NCBI RefSeq assembly: GCF_003573695.1
Contig: NC_039368.1
Location: 10,315,860-10,379,859, forward strand
Direction: 5' to 3'
Length of the DNA stretch: 64,000 nucleotides
From: Papaver somniferum
Taxonomy: Eukaryota; Streptophyta; Magnoliopsida; Ranunculales; Papaveraceae
Shown here: positions 11,641-23,793 of the stretch, one piece after another
How positions within the stretch are numbered: position 1 is the stretch's first letter
Layout of the letters: each line of letters starts with the position of its first letter
Position numbers and translations under genes: made by a program
Notes under the pieces: model-generated
Told to the model about the DNA's origin: nothing
Seen by the model: the letters and a program-made list of their open reading frames with translations, nothing else
Database searches by the model: none

Positions 11641-14600
11641 TAAAGAAATTTCTCAAACTAAGCTAATCGTAGCAACATTGAAAATGAAAAACCCCAAAGT
11701 AATGAAGGTTATCATGTGAAACATGTGAAAACAAACATATACATATATGAGAGAAATATGTATTATTGTCCCAGGTAGTAATAACACCAAAGTACACGTA
11801 TCAACCGAACATGGGATCAAGATAAGATGTCATTCTAGCTCACATCAAAAGGAAAGAGTTTGGAATGAAAATTTATATTGGTATTGGTACAAGCAATGCA
11901 ATGCGGGTGCCATAGTAACAACCGATTTCCAGAGGGAGAGTCATACTTTAAACATCAAATTTAATGGAAAGAAGAACTATGCTTAGCCAATTGACTGTCT
12001 TATTCAGTTGAACTTTATACGTTGTCTGCACTTATGGAATTAAAAGTACATCATTTCCAAGAGACATAAATTTTCTAATGTACTTGAGATATATTTGGAT
12101 GAAAAATATATCATCCCCTCTGAAACGTAACATATATTCACTCTAAAGTACTTGAGTTAAATCCCACTTTTGTTACGAATAAGGCCATACCACTTATTAA
12201 ATCTCCCAAGATTCAACGTCTAACTGATAGTGGTTTTTCTCCCATTAATTTAAGGAAAATACACTAGTTTTTGAACTAATTCTTTGTAATGTGACTGCGA
12301 TATTGGATCATCGAGCAAAGCAATGCTCAAATTTTGTTTCCAAGATGGAACAAAGATTAAAATTCACAAAAGCTCTATATGTACCGAGAGCTAATCACCT
12401 TGTTAAATTCCAAAGATACCCATGCAAGTGGATATCATATGGAAACTCACATTGATGATAATGTAATTGATTGCATCTTTTATAGTCTCTAATATATTTA
12501 GAAGGAAATATATCTTAGAGAAACTAATGAGTCAATCTAGTGAAATGTAAATGACTATAGTATTTGGATTATTAAATTTATATTGACTCCGACGATGAAA
12601 TGTTGGGAATTGATTCTTACAGGCTTTGACCTAACCATAAAGGCACTTTGGTTGTGATATGATGTTTCATTTTGAAAGGAATCATACGTACATCACCGTG
12701 TTTGAGTGAACGAGAAAATGGAAAAAATATTGACAGAATGCGAAGTGACGACATATCTCTCAATAAGTGTTTTCTAAAGTACTAGATGCACAACCCCCTT
12801 CTCATTATGCTTTTAGGTAAGAAAGCATATCACTCATTTTTACAAAGTCTTCAGTTTAACAGGATCGAGACCATCCTAAGATGCATTTGGTAAAATTTAA
12901 AAGAAAACAAGGTGAGATTCAAAAAAATATTCATGCAGAATGCGGACCATTAAAGTGACTTATGGCTCTGGTGAATGTTTTGACATTTTGGACTAATTAT
13001 AGTTCCCAAGAAATTTGCGTTTGGAAAACTACTAGCACATATTTTACATGTAAGGACTCACCACCCCTTGTAAATGCTAGCGAGTGTACATCAAAAGGAC
13101 TTGATGGTTATTGCATGTTTAATAGGATCATTGCATAGTATCCTATCCCCCCAAGGTCTCGCAAAGGATATCTTCAAAGGTTACAGATGGTGCCTAAGGC
13201 ATAGTTATGCGTACAAACCTATCTTTAACTGCTTGGGGAATATACAGTATAGACGCATCTTTATTTAATTCATTTTGGAACCCAATATTAGTCAACCTTT
13301 TATGTGTACCTGTTGGTAATTGGATTAAGCCTGCCATTCGTGTTCTTGCACATTTTTGGTTGCACTATATGTGTGCCATTACGACTCTACATCGTACTAT
13401 GATGGGTCTTCAAAACTGTTAAGTAGTTATATTGGAAATGAGTTCCCAACAATTATCCGCATTTTAAAATCTTTGGCAGGAGATCTCTTACCGCTAAATT
13501 TGCAGGTTATCACTTTAATGAGACAGTCTTCCCGTCGTTAGGGGGAGTTAAGAAAAAGTATTTTCTAAGGAAATGACATGAAATGTCGTGGTGCGTTCCC
13601 ACTGTGTATCATATTGATTATTGTACTCCACAAATATAAATATGAAGTTACAAAGAATAATCAATTTTCAGAATGTACAATGATTTCGCTAAAGTGACAA
13701 GATCACACATACCAGCTGCAAATATTCCTGCAAGGTTAGAAATCCTCACTATGGGGTACACCATAAATTAAGGTGTTGCAACTACACTTGGTGGAAGTGT
13801 AGTTGAGGCCGTGGCTCCATAAAGGAAGATGGAGAGACCACCAGGTTCGATCAATGCTCACCTAGAAAGGAAGTAGATGACTAAGTCACAACCTAATTTG
13901 TATCATTAATGAAACCATCTCATTTGATTGTCTCTGACTATGTCCATGAATCAATAATGGAGGACGCTCCAAAGTTTTAATGATTCTAGAGAACAATGAA
14001 ATCCTGTATGGATTATGAGAATGCACATGAGTCAATGTAAGGATCATGCGTGCACGGTGATGATATAATCCATAAATAGTTGCTCCAGAAGTAGAGCACA
14101 ATGAGATCGAACCATGCTTTATTTTGATTAATTTCAAATAAATAGCATATTTGGCCTACACAATCCAGGTAGAACTTAGTTCTTTGACAAATCTACGGGT
14201 ATTTGGTGTGGTAGTGCTAACCAACCAAATGTAAATCCTATTGGACATACATAATTAATTTGTCACAAAGCATAATGAGAAGAAAGTAGTCTTAAAGTAC
14301 AAAGACTCGCCTTGTGGCGCGAGGTTTCTCACAAAGCCCTGGAATTGTTCTCTTGTAATGAACGTGATAGAGTTCTGCTACTTAGTTAGCTTGGTAATTT
14401 CAAAAGGACTTGAAATGCAGCATATGTATATGGTTATTACGTATCTCTGAAAGAATCAAGAGATATAAGATATTTACAAAAGTACTTGATAGACTTTTGT
14501 TTCCCAAATCAAATGACTCTAAACCACAGAGTACGTTTACAGTTAGATAGAACGCTCACTTATAGATTCAAGCAACCGGTCGGATGTGGTATACCCGTCT

Positions 14601-15409
14601 AAGGTGGCAATTTGATTTGGAGAGAATAGACAAGTAAGTTATTTTTCCTTGCGTATTCATAAAAAAGTTCCTGATTTGGAATTGTAGCTATTTATGTTGA
14701 TGGTACAGACATGATGTGTACTCTTGATGTAATAAGAGACCTTAAAAGCTATTTAAAATCCGAATTTGAGATGAAAAATCTGGGGAAAGCTCGACCGAGT
14801 ACTGAGCTTGTGGCATATTATTCCACCAGTTTGCATATGTCTAAAGTTGTCGGGAAAGTTAACAAAGACATGCATCCTGATAACACTCCCATGATTAGTC
14901 GAGGTTAAAATGTAAGTAAGTGGCCATTTCATCTAAAGGAAGATGACGAATATGTGTTGGGAGATGAAATGCCCTTATCTAAGTACAATAGACTCATTAT
15001 TGTACTTAGCATAATGTACTCGACCAAATGTTACATCCTCAGTGAACTTGTTAGCTAGATATAGCTCAGCGCCAACGCAACGTCATTGAAATGGTATAAT
15101 GAACGTAATCATATAATTAAAAGTAACCATTGACATAAATTTGTTTTATCCCTACAAAGACATTAAAAGGAATGCTAATGAAAGTGCAATCCAAAAGTTT
15201 GTTGATTACTAAGGAACAATAATCTCATCTCCAACGAAAGTAATCGGAGGGAAATATAGTAGATTATTTTCTAAGTTATTACCAATATTCAATTTCGAAA
15301 AATACATGACTAAAGGAACTTTCTGGAACAACTCTGAAAGTAATCAGGGGGAGATGCCGACATCAAGGGGAGGATCCAAGGATATGATGTCGACATATTT
15401 TACTTCGAA

Positions 15410-16270
15410 ATTGAAGCTGTGTTGTACTCTTTTTCCCTTCGATCGAGAATAGTTTTTCCCAAAGGGTTTTGTTACTCGACAAGGTTTTTAGCGAGACAAC
15501 ACTAAAAACATCAAGTATGTTGAACGTTGAAGACATAAAGATCGCGTTGATATTACTGAAAATATTTGAATCAAAGAAATGAAACACTAAGCAACGTAAC
15601 TTCCAGAATCAACAACATGGTCTTATAAACATTCAAGTCACCAAAGTAAAGTGTGATAAACTCCTTTTGACTGCATTAGACTAATGAAAATTTTCTGATA
15701 TCAGAGGGAGCATCTATTGGTGTGTTTAACTCTTTTCCTTCACTGAGGTTACTTTTTCCCACAGGGTTTTGTTGCTCGGCAAGGTTTTTAATGAGACAAC
15801 AACAAACACCGGGAAGTAATTTCCCAACTAAGGCTATTGTCTTTCCCACAAGGATTTTCTGCCTTAGGAGTTGTGAAGCAACTAGTCAACTTCAACGGAA
15901 CAAAGTGATCATCTGCAACAGATCACCTTTACTTGCATCTATCACGTTGTACTCTTTTCCCTTCGTCAAGGTTTTATCCCACTGGGTTTTCCTTGTCAAG
16001 GTTTTAATGAGGCAACATATACGCATCCAACTATGTTCTAAGCTTACTTAGTGTTGTACTCTTTTTCTTTAGTTCAGGTTTTGTCCCTCTGGGTTAGCCT
16101 GACGAAGTTTTAACGAGACAACTAACTTAGACTCGACAACCTTTAAAGATCGTATTATATGTGATGAACTACATGTAAAATACGAGGCAACTTGTGAAGA
16201 GCTGTACCAAGGTTTTGTCCCATTAGGTTTTTCCTTGTCAAAGTTTTAATGGAGCAATTGTCTTAGACAC
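15410..16270 (+). repeat. Imperfect repeats in the copia 3' untranslated region
   Basis: The text TTGTACTCTTTTTCC followed by AGGTTTT...CCC...GGGTTTT and a tail of the ACGAGACAAC type recurs at least five times, at intervals of about 60-290 bases. Such arrays are known upstream of 3' LTRs in plant copia elements. Confidence 0.65.
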
Positions 16271-16369
16271 AGAAGTCATCAAGGAGAGAACTACATTTGA
16301 AGACCTACATCTGAAGCATTGTATGTGAAGTACTGCCTATGGAGTTTTATTGGACCGCACAAGGGGGAG

Positions 16370-16529
16370 TGTTGTAGAGCTTTAGGCCACGGATGTGCAA
16401 CCCAATATAATAGCTAGGATTCTATTCCTATTGTATATAAATGATACTATAGATATGTAATGGGGTCACATCAATAAAAAATCCTTCTCCTTCTCTGTCT
16501 TTTTATCTTCTTCTCCATAATCCACTGCA
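16370..16529 (+). repeat. 3' LTR of the copia element (about 160 bp)
   Basis: It begins TGTTGTAGAGC right after the polypurine tract AAGGGGGAG (16361-16369) and ends with TCCACTGCA. A TATA-like TATATAAAT and AATAAAAAATCC lie inside. There is no matching 5' copy in the window. Confidence 0.6.
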
Positions 16530-16975
16530 ATAGGTTTTGAAATTTGATTTAGTTTTGATTTTAGGTATAACGATGGTCAAGCGTATATTTGACTTTTCAA
16601 ATAACTTAGTTTCCCCTTATCCCCGTTAGTATATTTCATAGCACAAATTCCAAACACTTTAAGTCCCAATAATAGGATTCTTGTATAATGCTCTACGCTA
16701 CCACCTCTAAGGTTGTCAATCAACAGGTTACAGTCCGCCATCATATGGTGCGAACTGCGAAGCGTAATGCGAGCCCAAAATTTGAATTTCAATGAACAAT
16801 TTCCCTCTCTTCCTAAATGAAACCGCAGCCATCCATTACCTCTACGCCAATCAACGATACACAGTGTCGATCCGGTTGAAACAAAACCAACCAATCAAAT
16901 TCGACCAGCATCCTTGTATGAATGCCTCGAAGTCTCCGTTTTGTTTCAGTTCAGAAAACATTTTTACTTTCTCTA

Positions 16976-17398
16976 ATGGCACCCAAAGCAGAGAAAAAGC
17001 CAGCAGAAAAGAAGAAGGCTCAGAAAGCACCTGCACCAGCAGAGAAGAAACCAAGAGCTGAGAAGAAATTACCACCAATCAAAGATGGTTCATCAACAGT
17101 TGATAAGAAGAAGAAGAAATCAGTGGAAACTTATGAGATGTACATCCTCAAAGTTCTAAAACAAGTTCATCCTGATCTTGGTATTTCAAGTGAAGCTATG
17201 GGTATTATGAACAGTTTTACTGATGATATCTTTGAAATACTTGCTCGAGAATCATCGAAATTAGCTGGGTACAATATGAGGCGAACTCTTACTAATCGAG
17301 AGATTCAGACTGCTGTTCGTCTTCTGTTTCCTGGTGAATTAGCTAAGAATGCTGTTTCTCAAGGTACTAAAGCTGTTACCAAATCTACCACTCCTTAA
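16976..17398 (+). CDS. Histone H2B (divergent variant), intronless
   Basis: This 140-aa core histone pairs with H2A in the nucleosome. Residues 1 to about 47 are a Lys/Ala/Pro-rich tail. The histone fold then follows, with [13 protein letters not shown] and MGIMNSF clearly readable and REIQTAVRL in the C-terminal part. The C-terminal helix ends AVTKSTTP, which keeps the lysine that is mono-ubiquitinated in plant H2B. I chose the ATG at 16976 because the family begins [13 protein letters not shown]; an upstream in-frame ATG at 16922 adds an unrelated stretch. Positions usually invariant differ here: the usual RYNKK is GYNMR, KHAVSEG is KNAVSQG and the end is STTP rather than FTSS. CCAAT-like boxes lie at about 16846 and 16889. 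There is no intron. Confidence 0.9.
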   Translation: MAPKAEKKPAEKKKAQKAPAPAEKKPRAEKKLPPIKDGSSTVDKKKKKSVETYEMYILKVLKQVHPDLGISSEAMGIMNSFTDDIFEILARESSKLAGYNMRRTLTNREIQTAVRLLFPGELAKNAVSQGTKAVTKSTTP

Positions 17399-17464
17399 TT
17401 AGAGTCTTCATTAGAAAAAAAAAAGGGGGTGGGGGGGTTAGGGTTCAGATTCCATGATACGAAA

Positions 17465-17465
<1 letters not shown>

Positions 17466-17496
<31 letters not shown>
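17466..17496 (+). repeat. Uninterrupted run of 31 G residues
   Basis: It sits just after H2B, 68 bases past the stop codon, and is preceded by another G-rich tract at 17424-17438. It could form G-quadruplexes or be an assembly error. Confidence 0.95.
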
Positions 17497-17497
<1 letters not shown>

Positions 17498-17699
17498 AGG
17501 GTTTTCGTCATTGTAATACCGTTATGATGTTTAATTGATGAATGGATCTAAGCTTTGGTTTGATGAATCTGAATTTGGTTTTTGTTTAATTTTGGTAATT
17601 TGGGTTTTGGGGCTTCCAATTTGGTACTTCAATGCTTCAACAGCTTAGAAAATTTTATTTTCAACTTCATAATCTTATACTCAAGTCACTTTGATTACA

Positions 17700-18655
17700 C
17701 CGTGAGAGGGGTGGGTCTTGGAGCAGTAGTTTTCCTAGACACTCTTCATTTGCTTGGGTGGCCTTTCATGGCAGATTCAAGACAAGGGATGAGTCAATGG
17801 GGTCGTATTGCGACTTCAATCTGTATTCTCTATGGAGGTGGTAGTGAGAGTGAAGGTCATCTTTTTCATGAATGTCAGTTATCCTCTATTATTTGGCATG
17901 GTCTTCTTCTCAAAAAGGGTTATCTGAGAACTACATGGGAGGAGGAAGTTAATCTGCGTGTTGAACGTTTTTCAGGTTCTGACCTTACCTCCATCAAGAA
18001 GCTTGATTTTACTGGTTTCATTTACCAGGGATGGAGCGGGAGGAATGAATAGGGTGTTTGCTTCTAAAAAGTGTTTCTGCACTTCAAGTTAGTCTCCAGA
18101 TCTCTCTCTGACAGCACTGCTCATAGAAGGTTTATGCAGAATTGGAATGTTGACTGTCATTTCATTGCTAGGATTCCCTGCTGGTGCATTGGTCCTGAGG
18201 GTAATGATGTTATGATAAACTCTGATCTTTCTGGTGGGTTTGGAGATATCCTAAGATGTAATCATGGTGATGTTGTTGATTGTGCTTTAGGTGGAAGCAG
18301 TCCTATCTCTATGCCTGCTCATGAGTAATTACAAGGTGTTGAAGTTGGTCTTAGATTTACTATAGATCATTGTGTGCAGAATATCCAAATTTGGAGACTG
18401 TTTCCCTGTTACTTAAGAGTGAAGCCTCCTTGGAGTATGCCGCAGATTTGGAGAAGAGTTACGGCCTTATTGCAAATGTTTAACTCTGTCAAATATAATC
18501 ATTGTTTCAGAGTAACCAATCGTGCTGCTGATTTTCTGGCTAGCAAGCATCCTGGTCAGAAGTTTGTTTTGGGCTTGTTGCCCTGTTTTTGTTTGCTAGA
18601 AGTTTGGAGGCTTTGGCCAGCTGATTGTATCAAGACAAAAAAGAAAAAAAAAGTT
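17700..18655 (+). mobile_element. 3' fragment of an L1-type LINE
   Basis: The first part reads as the zinc-binding domain found after plant L1 reverse transcriptases: MSQWGRIATSICILYGGG, then EGHLFHECQ and a Trp. The second part (18360-18560) reads as the C-terminal RNase H of plant LINEs (NHCFRVTNRAADFLASKH). It is split over several frames with stops. It ends in an A-rich tail at about 18636-18652, consistent with target-primed insertion. The target duplication was not resolved. Confidence 0.75.
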
Positions 18656-18684
18656 TGGAGTTGCTAATGATATTGGAGTTTCAT

Positions 18685-18975
18685 TGAAGGCTAATAAAAG
18701 AACTTGGAGTTGCTAGAAGCCAGTGAAAGGGGGTCAAGGTATTTCTTTATTCCTTTTATTTCTTAACAGTGCTTCATTTGCTTAAGTTGCTTAGTTCCTA
18801 TGGAAATTGTTTAGGTTTGATCATTAGATACAGTTGTTCAAAGTGCGTAATTAAGTTACCCAAATTTTGAGTTCACATTTGGTAGCTCTAGATAACAAAA
18901 TTAAATGACCTTGTCTTCGTTTGGGTTTCCTTGCCTACCAAAAATTTGAACCAGCACAGTGAGCAGCATTCTGAG
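18685..18975 (+). repeat. Direct repeat A, copy 1
   Basis: A stretch from AATAAAAGAACTTGGAG to GAACCAGCACAG recurs at 19322-19655 with roughly 80-85% identity by eye. Both copies contain a potential exon end (GGTCAAG before GTATTTC), so a small gene fragment may have been duplicated. The product is not recognised. Confidence 0.75.
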
Positions 18976-19321
18976 TGTTTAATAACTCAAGTAGTTGAAT
19001 AATTGTTACCTTGCAAGATCAAGTAGTTGATAAGTGTTTAATAACTCAAGTTTAGCATGAGTAGTTTATATCCGTATGATCTTCACGTCTCAAATTCAAG
19101 CTACTTGGTGTTCTTTTTATTTCCAGTTATTCGCCATTCAATTGGATGTTCACCCACTTTTGCAAATTTGTATCTAGGGAAGGATATGTGATATGTTAAG
19201 TATCGGACACAATATTGTTCTCATGTGGATGTGTTACTGTATTCCTTTTCACTCCCTGTATGCCTGTATAAGAGACAACGGATTCGAGTAAATCTGACAA
19301 ATGTAGGGTTAATTTTGCTGG

Positions 19322-19655
19322 AGTTTCATCGAAAACTGATAAAAGAACTTGGAGAGTAGCTAAAAGCCAGTGCAAGCTGGTCAAGGTATTTCAACATTCT
19401 TTCTAGTTTATCAGAGTTTTCATAACTGAGTTTCATTTGCTTAATTTGCTTAGTTCCTTTGAAAATTGTTTAGTCTTATATCACTTATTTTGTTACTAAT
19501 AGGGTTTGATCATTAAAATACAGTTGTTGAAAGTCATAAGTAAGCCAAATTTTGTGTTCACATTTGGTAGTACTGGATCACGAAGTTGAATGGCCTTGTC
19601 TTTTGGGTTTCCATGCCTACCAAAAAATTTGAACCAACACAGAGAGCAGCAAAAT
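19322..19655 (+). repeat. Direct repeat A, copy 2
   Basis: Second copy of 18685-18975, with extra sequence in the middle. Its exon-like part is open here and reads KRTWRVAKSQCKLVK before a GT. Confidence 0.75.
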
Positions 19656-20086
19656 GAGGATTTAACATGTTAAGTAGTGGAATAACTTTTACCTTGAAAG
19701 TTCACTTAGCAGTCACTATGGTTACGTTTTGGTTGTGAGAAAAAAAAGAGTTCACTTGAATAATTGTTCCCTTGCATGTTCTTTTTTTTTAGCCAAGTCT
19801 TGCAATTTCACTTAGCACTTTGCATTATGTTTTGGCTGTGAAGAGAAAAATAAATTAGTTCTGAGTCTGGAATGGATATTATTTGCAGGCAATAATAGGG
19901 ATGTAAGTGTAAAATTCAGTTGTACTTGGCATCATGGTTATTTAGTGTTTAATTCCAAAAAAATTCAGCCTAATTGTATGGTACTCTGTAAGCCTCAACA
20001 ATTACATCAAGGGATAACAGAAATTGCATTGTACTCAATGAGTAAGAAAAAATTTAACTGAGAATATGCTATGTTTAGGCAGTGCA

Positions 20087-20317
20087 TTAGGGTATATCGA
20101 GTTTCAAGCAATTGCTCTTGCAACTTGATTTGTGACCACCCATAGCTTGGTAACAAGAGAAGGATTTCTCATAAATATCACATCTGAATGTATCGGAAGA
20201 AGAGAATATTGGTGTTTGCTTCTTGTTATTGTGGAATACTTCAATGTTTGTCCTGTAGTATCTTCTACTTTTAGCTTTGATTAATCTTTTTAGCTGAATC
20301 AGGTGAATATTTACCAA
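20087..20317 (-). pseudogene. Degenerate C2H2 (QALGGH-type) zinc finger fragment
   Basis: The minus strand encodes FRCDIYEKSF followed by SCYQAMGGHKSSC, clearly the plant-specific C2H2 finger with the QALGGH signature used by ZAT-type regulators. The second zinc cysteine is Tyr, and where a second histidine is expected there is Cys, so the finger should not fold. Upstream on the same strand (20330-20400) another open segment reads KVELLFVKKEVVNAVMQLFK, perhaps from the same gene but in another frame. Confidence 0.55.
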
Positions 20318-20613
20318 ACAACTTAAACAGCTGCATTACAGCATTGACTACTTCTTTCTTAACGAACAATAGTTCTACTTTCTCATCAGGTGTTAAAGAA
20401 GATTACGATGATACTGCTGGCTATAAGCTATTTCTGCCTCTTTTGTCCGTTTTAGACCGTTGGGGCAGAGACTTGAGAACATCTGATGATATCCCATAAG
20501 CAGAAGGAAAGTTCTTTTGTCATGAAAAGTAAAATATGTAACATCATTAGATGAATAATTGTCTGTAATGATTTTTCTCTACTGGGGACTAATATTATTG
20601 TTTTCTTTGGAGT

Positions 20614-20726
20614 TTCTTGAAGATGATCACATTCCTTACATCATGTTCAGATGGTTGCCAAGTCTGCTGTCAAGAAGAAATGAAGTGAGCTTTAAAGTAG
20701 AGGAGAATGGTGCTAAGAGGGTCTAA
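20614..20726 (+). other. Possible terminal exon of an unidentified gene
   Basis: After an AG acceptor preceded by a T-rich stretch, an open segment reads FLEDDHIPYIMFRWLPSLL and continues to a stop at 20724-20726. It is codon-like and hydrophobic, but I recognise no family and no preceding exon. It may be a fragment. Confidence 0.25.
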
Positions 20727-21481
20727 AGAAGAGACTTGTCTTCATTTCTTCACTAGGAGTTAGTTTGGTTTTGGTTTTTGTTGATTAAGTATAATTGCAG
20801 TCTTTTGTTTTGTTTCCCCTTCGTTTTGTTGCGCATCCAGATGCAAAACTGGGTGCTTGACAGACGGTGAGCAGTTCAGTTGAAGTTCCTTTAAAAACAT
20901 AAGTTTGATTTTCGGTTTTCAAGTTTCTGTTCACAACTTTTTACTTGCTTAACTCCTCTTCTATGCGTATTTCCTAGTTATTGTTTTCAGAGCTGTGTAC
21001 CTTAAGGTGCCTTCTCGTTTTCATTTTTCCTTTTTTGTAAGACTGCAGATTTCTAGCACTGGTTCATAACCGCCAGAAGATCCACCACCACCACCAGAAC
21101 CACTAGCAGAATCATTTGTGCTAAATCAAAATTGAACATCATATGAAAAGTAAAAAGTAGATAAAAAATATTTAGAAGATAAGAACCAAAATTCCATTAT
21201 TCCCAAATGTACTGGTACTTGTAAAAAGGAGTTACAGAGACTGCTCGAGAAAGTAAAACCCTTTTGAGTTTCAAAAATTACAGTGACCAAAAAGTTACAG
21301 TGAGCTCAAGAAAGTAAAACTCCATGAAAGTAAAACCACAAGAAAGTAAAAACCCCATTACAGGACTCAGAAGTTACAGAGACCCCAGGAAAGTACAACA
21401 CCTCTGAAAACCTTACTGAAGTAGAATTACACTGAAAGCTTCAAAGAAACACTCCCTTATTCTAAAGATATGCAACCAATT

Positions 21482-21847
21482 TCAGAAACAGAAATATTTG
21501 AAGGCAATGCAGTTCCGAAGGATCTCACTCGAAACACAAGTGTAGATCATAATCCAAGAGATACCCAGGAAAGCCCTTTTCTTGAATGTCAATTTGGTTC
21601 CATCTGAAGAACCCCCTTCTCCTCCTTTTCCTTGTTCTACTGTACTACTAGTTTCATTATTTTTCTTCTTGTTATCATCATCTTCTTTCTTGAATATATT
21701 GAATGTTGAAGAAGAAGAAGAACCAGGAAGCTTCAATTGTTGCTGTTGTTGTTGATCAGAAACTGTAACTCCGATAGTGAAAGCAGAAATGAGGAGGATT
21801 AATGAGACCATGAAGTAAGTTGCCATTGATGATCCAGACATCACCAT
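21482..21847 (-). CDS. Small protein with N-terminal signal peptide, function unknown
   Basis: The 121-aa product starts at the minus-strand ATG at 21847; a second in-frame Met lies seven codons in. A hydrophobic segment ATYFMVSLILLISAFTIGV is followed by a likely cleavage region. A polar low-complexity stretch follows: six Gln, a Ser run, an acidic/Lys/Asn stretch and a Gly/Ser/Glu stretch. The last 25 residues are hydrophobic with three Cys, which could be a second membrane segment or an unspliced tail. On the minus strand a TATA-like TATATAAAC lies about 130 bases upstream. The 5' leader and promoter were copied to 27437-27585, without the coding part. I know no family with this architecture. 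Confidence 0.55.
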   Translation of the reverse strand: MVMSGSSMATYFMVSLILLISAFTIGVTVSDQQQQQQLKLPGSSSSSTFNIFKKEDDDNKKKNNETSSTVEQGKGGEGGSSDGTKLTFKKRAFLGISWIMIYTCVSSEILRNCIAFKYFCF

Positions 21848-21929
21848 TGTTGCTTGCTTGAAGATGAAATCTTGGGGTTTCTTGATTTTCTAAAGGAGAT
21901 GATGAAATCTGTAGAGAGAAAGAGAGATT

Positions 21930-22470
21930 GGTGTATGTATGAATGAATGAATGAGAGATTATGAGAATATGTTGTGTGTTTATATAGCTAAGACTTGGGG
22001 GATACCAAACGGACTGGTCCTGGTAGTGTTTAGAACGGTTGTGAACCCTGAATGATGAATGAACTTTAAGAAATGGGACTCACACATGTACTCTTCTATT
22101 TCCCAATTTCTGCTTTGCATTCATTGCCATTTTGATTTGAAACTCTGTACTCCAAACAATGTGGAGAATTTGACCCAAATCTGTTGATAACGAATTACCA
22201 GATAGGCAGTTACCATGTTTAACACCAATAAGCTAAGCTAAATTTCTTACTTACAAATCCGCGAATGTAGTGTTGGTTCCGTTTTAGGCCATAAGGTTGA
22301 GACTGAGCTGCGTCAATTGCGGCCTCAACTTACAACCATTAGCGCAGGTGGCTAGATGTGCGGATATTGAAGTTGGAAGTTGGAACTGAAATAGATGTAT
22401 GCCCAACACCAATTGCGGCTGGCTGGATAGTGATTGGATATAATGGAGATTCCAGTACTAGAACATATTA
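21930..22470. repeat. Segmental duplication block C, copy 1
   Basis: It contains the promoter and leader side of the small-protein gene plus 22260-22466. It is repeated at 27437-27936: both parts match closely, but the intervening sequence differs. Confidence 0.85.
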
Positions 22471-22539
22471 GATGCGTGTGTATAACAATATTGTAGATGT
22501 TCATGCTTCCTTAATAGAATACCTTCCAATAAATAACTT

Positions 22540-22630
22540 TAATAAGCAAATGTCGGAGTTTGCAGCTCTCTTTCATTTGTGCCTCACTGATTATAATGTG
22601 TTGTTTCCGTGTTCATGACTTTGCACACCT
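22540..22630. repeat. Short repeat D, copy 1 of 3
   Basis: The stretch around GCAAATGTCGGAGTTTGCAG and ending at GTGTTGTTTCC recurs at about 27240-27310 and 30530-30600, marking the edges of the duplicated blocks. Confidence 0.75.
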
Positions 22631-23149
22631 CATCCTACACCCACCACCACCTATTAAGGATTTTTCAAAATGCAATATTCGATGAAAACATATATGTGAG
22701 TTGCGTACAGAAAGCCTGGATTATACAATTATGCTGAAAAATATGGGTGACACTCGCAAAGGATGCTTATTGATGTGGTTGGTGCTTTAAATCTGCGTCT
22801 CCTTGAACATAAAACATGGCTTCACCTGAAAACAAACCGGTTATAACATCATATACCTCGGACAACTCAGATGGCTCAGAATTAAGTAGGTGAAACGAAC
22901 GGTCACCAAGTGGGTGAAAATTGCATAATACTCAATTCGAAGTCAAGAAAAAAGTATGATCAATCTCCCAAGCCGAGGTATGTGCTGGTTCATCTGTCAT
23001 ATTTCATTCATTCGGATACAACTACTTCAGTGTTTAATAACTTGCAAATGTGAGGTTTGGTAATATTCACTTTTTCTTATACTGTGTGGTTGGCATGTCA
23101 TTCCATCTACATCCAGTGCGCGTACGTTTCTGTGCAGTGTGATATCTTA

Positions 23150-23260
23150 TACTCCATCTGCTTCAAGAAAAATGATACTTTCACTTTTTCAGTTTGGCGT
23201 ACTTTGTGGAAAAATATGAAAATGTGAAAGTATCACTTTTTTCTGAAATGGATGTAGTAT
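23150..23260. mobile_element. Small MITE (Stowaway/Tc1-mariner-like), about 110 bp
   Basis: Ends TACTCCATCTGCTTC and, inverted, TACTACATCCATTTC pair over roughly 38 bases. Both arms contain ATGATACTTTC or its close variant GTGATACTTTC. It appears to be flanked by TA. The TIRs resemble the widespread CTCCCTCCGTTTC type of plant MITE. Confidence 0.7.
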
Positions 23261-23793
23261 TAGATAGAGAATACACATAACACATTCTTACCAATTGCAT
23301 TAGCGCCTATTGGTTGAGCTACAACTTATAATTGAAGTTGATAGGAAGTCGAGGGCATTAATGCTTTCATGTTTATACGGCAGAATGCAGAAAGGCTTTC
23401 TCGGAACTTCGCTCTCTTTATACCAGATCGAATGCTTTTTTTAAGAGTTTTTTTGGAAATTATGTATCTTATATTTATTTTTGAGTGTTTTAGGTATTTT
23501 GAAGTTTGGAACAAAAGAGGGAGAAATTAGAACATAAATGGCAAAAAAATCAATTCACAGTTGGCTAGGCTGTGCAAGAAGGAGGTGAAAAATAAACTGC
23601 CAGTTCCCCACAACCGACAGTTGAGCTGGACAGAAATTTATACTGTCGGTTTGCTGGAACTGACGTGCCAAATAAATTAAGGTGGCTCTTATCTATCCAA
23701 CAGTGTAGGGTGCCTATAGCTTTTTCTAGCTGTTACCTAGCCCTAAAATTCAGAGAGCAATCATTTGTTCTTCTTTCTTTTCTGTCTGAAATC

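Larger units (their letters stand above)
11640..16529 (+). mobile_element. Degenerate Ty1/copia LTR retrotransposon, 5'-eroded
   Basis: Fragments in copia order can be read through many stops: a GAG-pre-integrase block (near 12390-12560, SGYHMETHIDDN), the integrase start (near 12910-12960, IHAECGP), the integrase end (near 13500-13545, YHFNETVFPSLGG) and reverse transcriptase (14690-14810, VAIYVDGTDMM then YLKSEFEMKNLGKA). RNase H-region text follows near 15050-15160. The 3' part (15700-16300) has several imperfect copies of a motif around GGTTTTGTCCC, a common copia 3' feature. A polypurine tract and a short 3' LTR close the element. No 5' LTR was found. Confidence 0.75.

Noticed and set aside
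14711..14908. A short intact gene around SYLKSEFEMKNLG
   Set aside because: It is a fragment of copia reverse transcriptase within a degenerate element, not an independent gene.
16922..16975. An N-terminal extension of H2B from the upstream ATG
   Set aside because: The added residues are unrelated to H2B, while the ATG at 16976 gives the exact family start.
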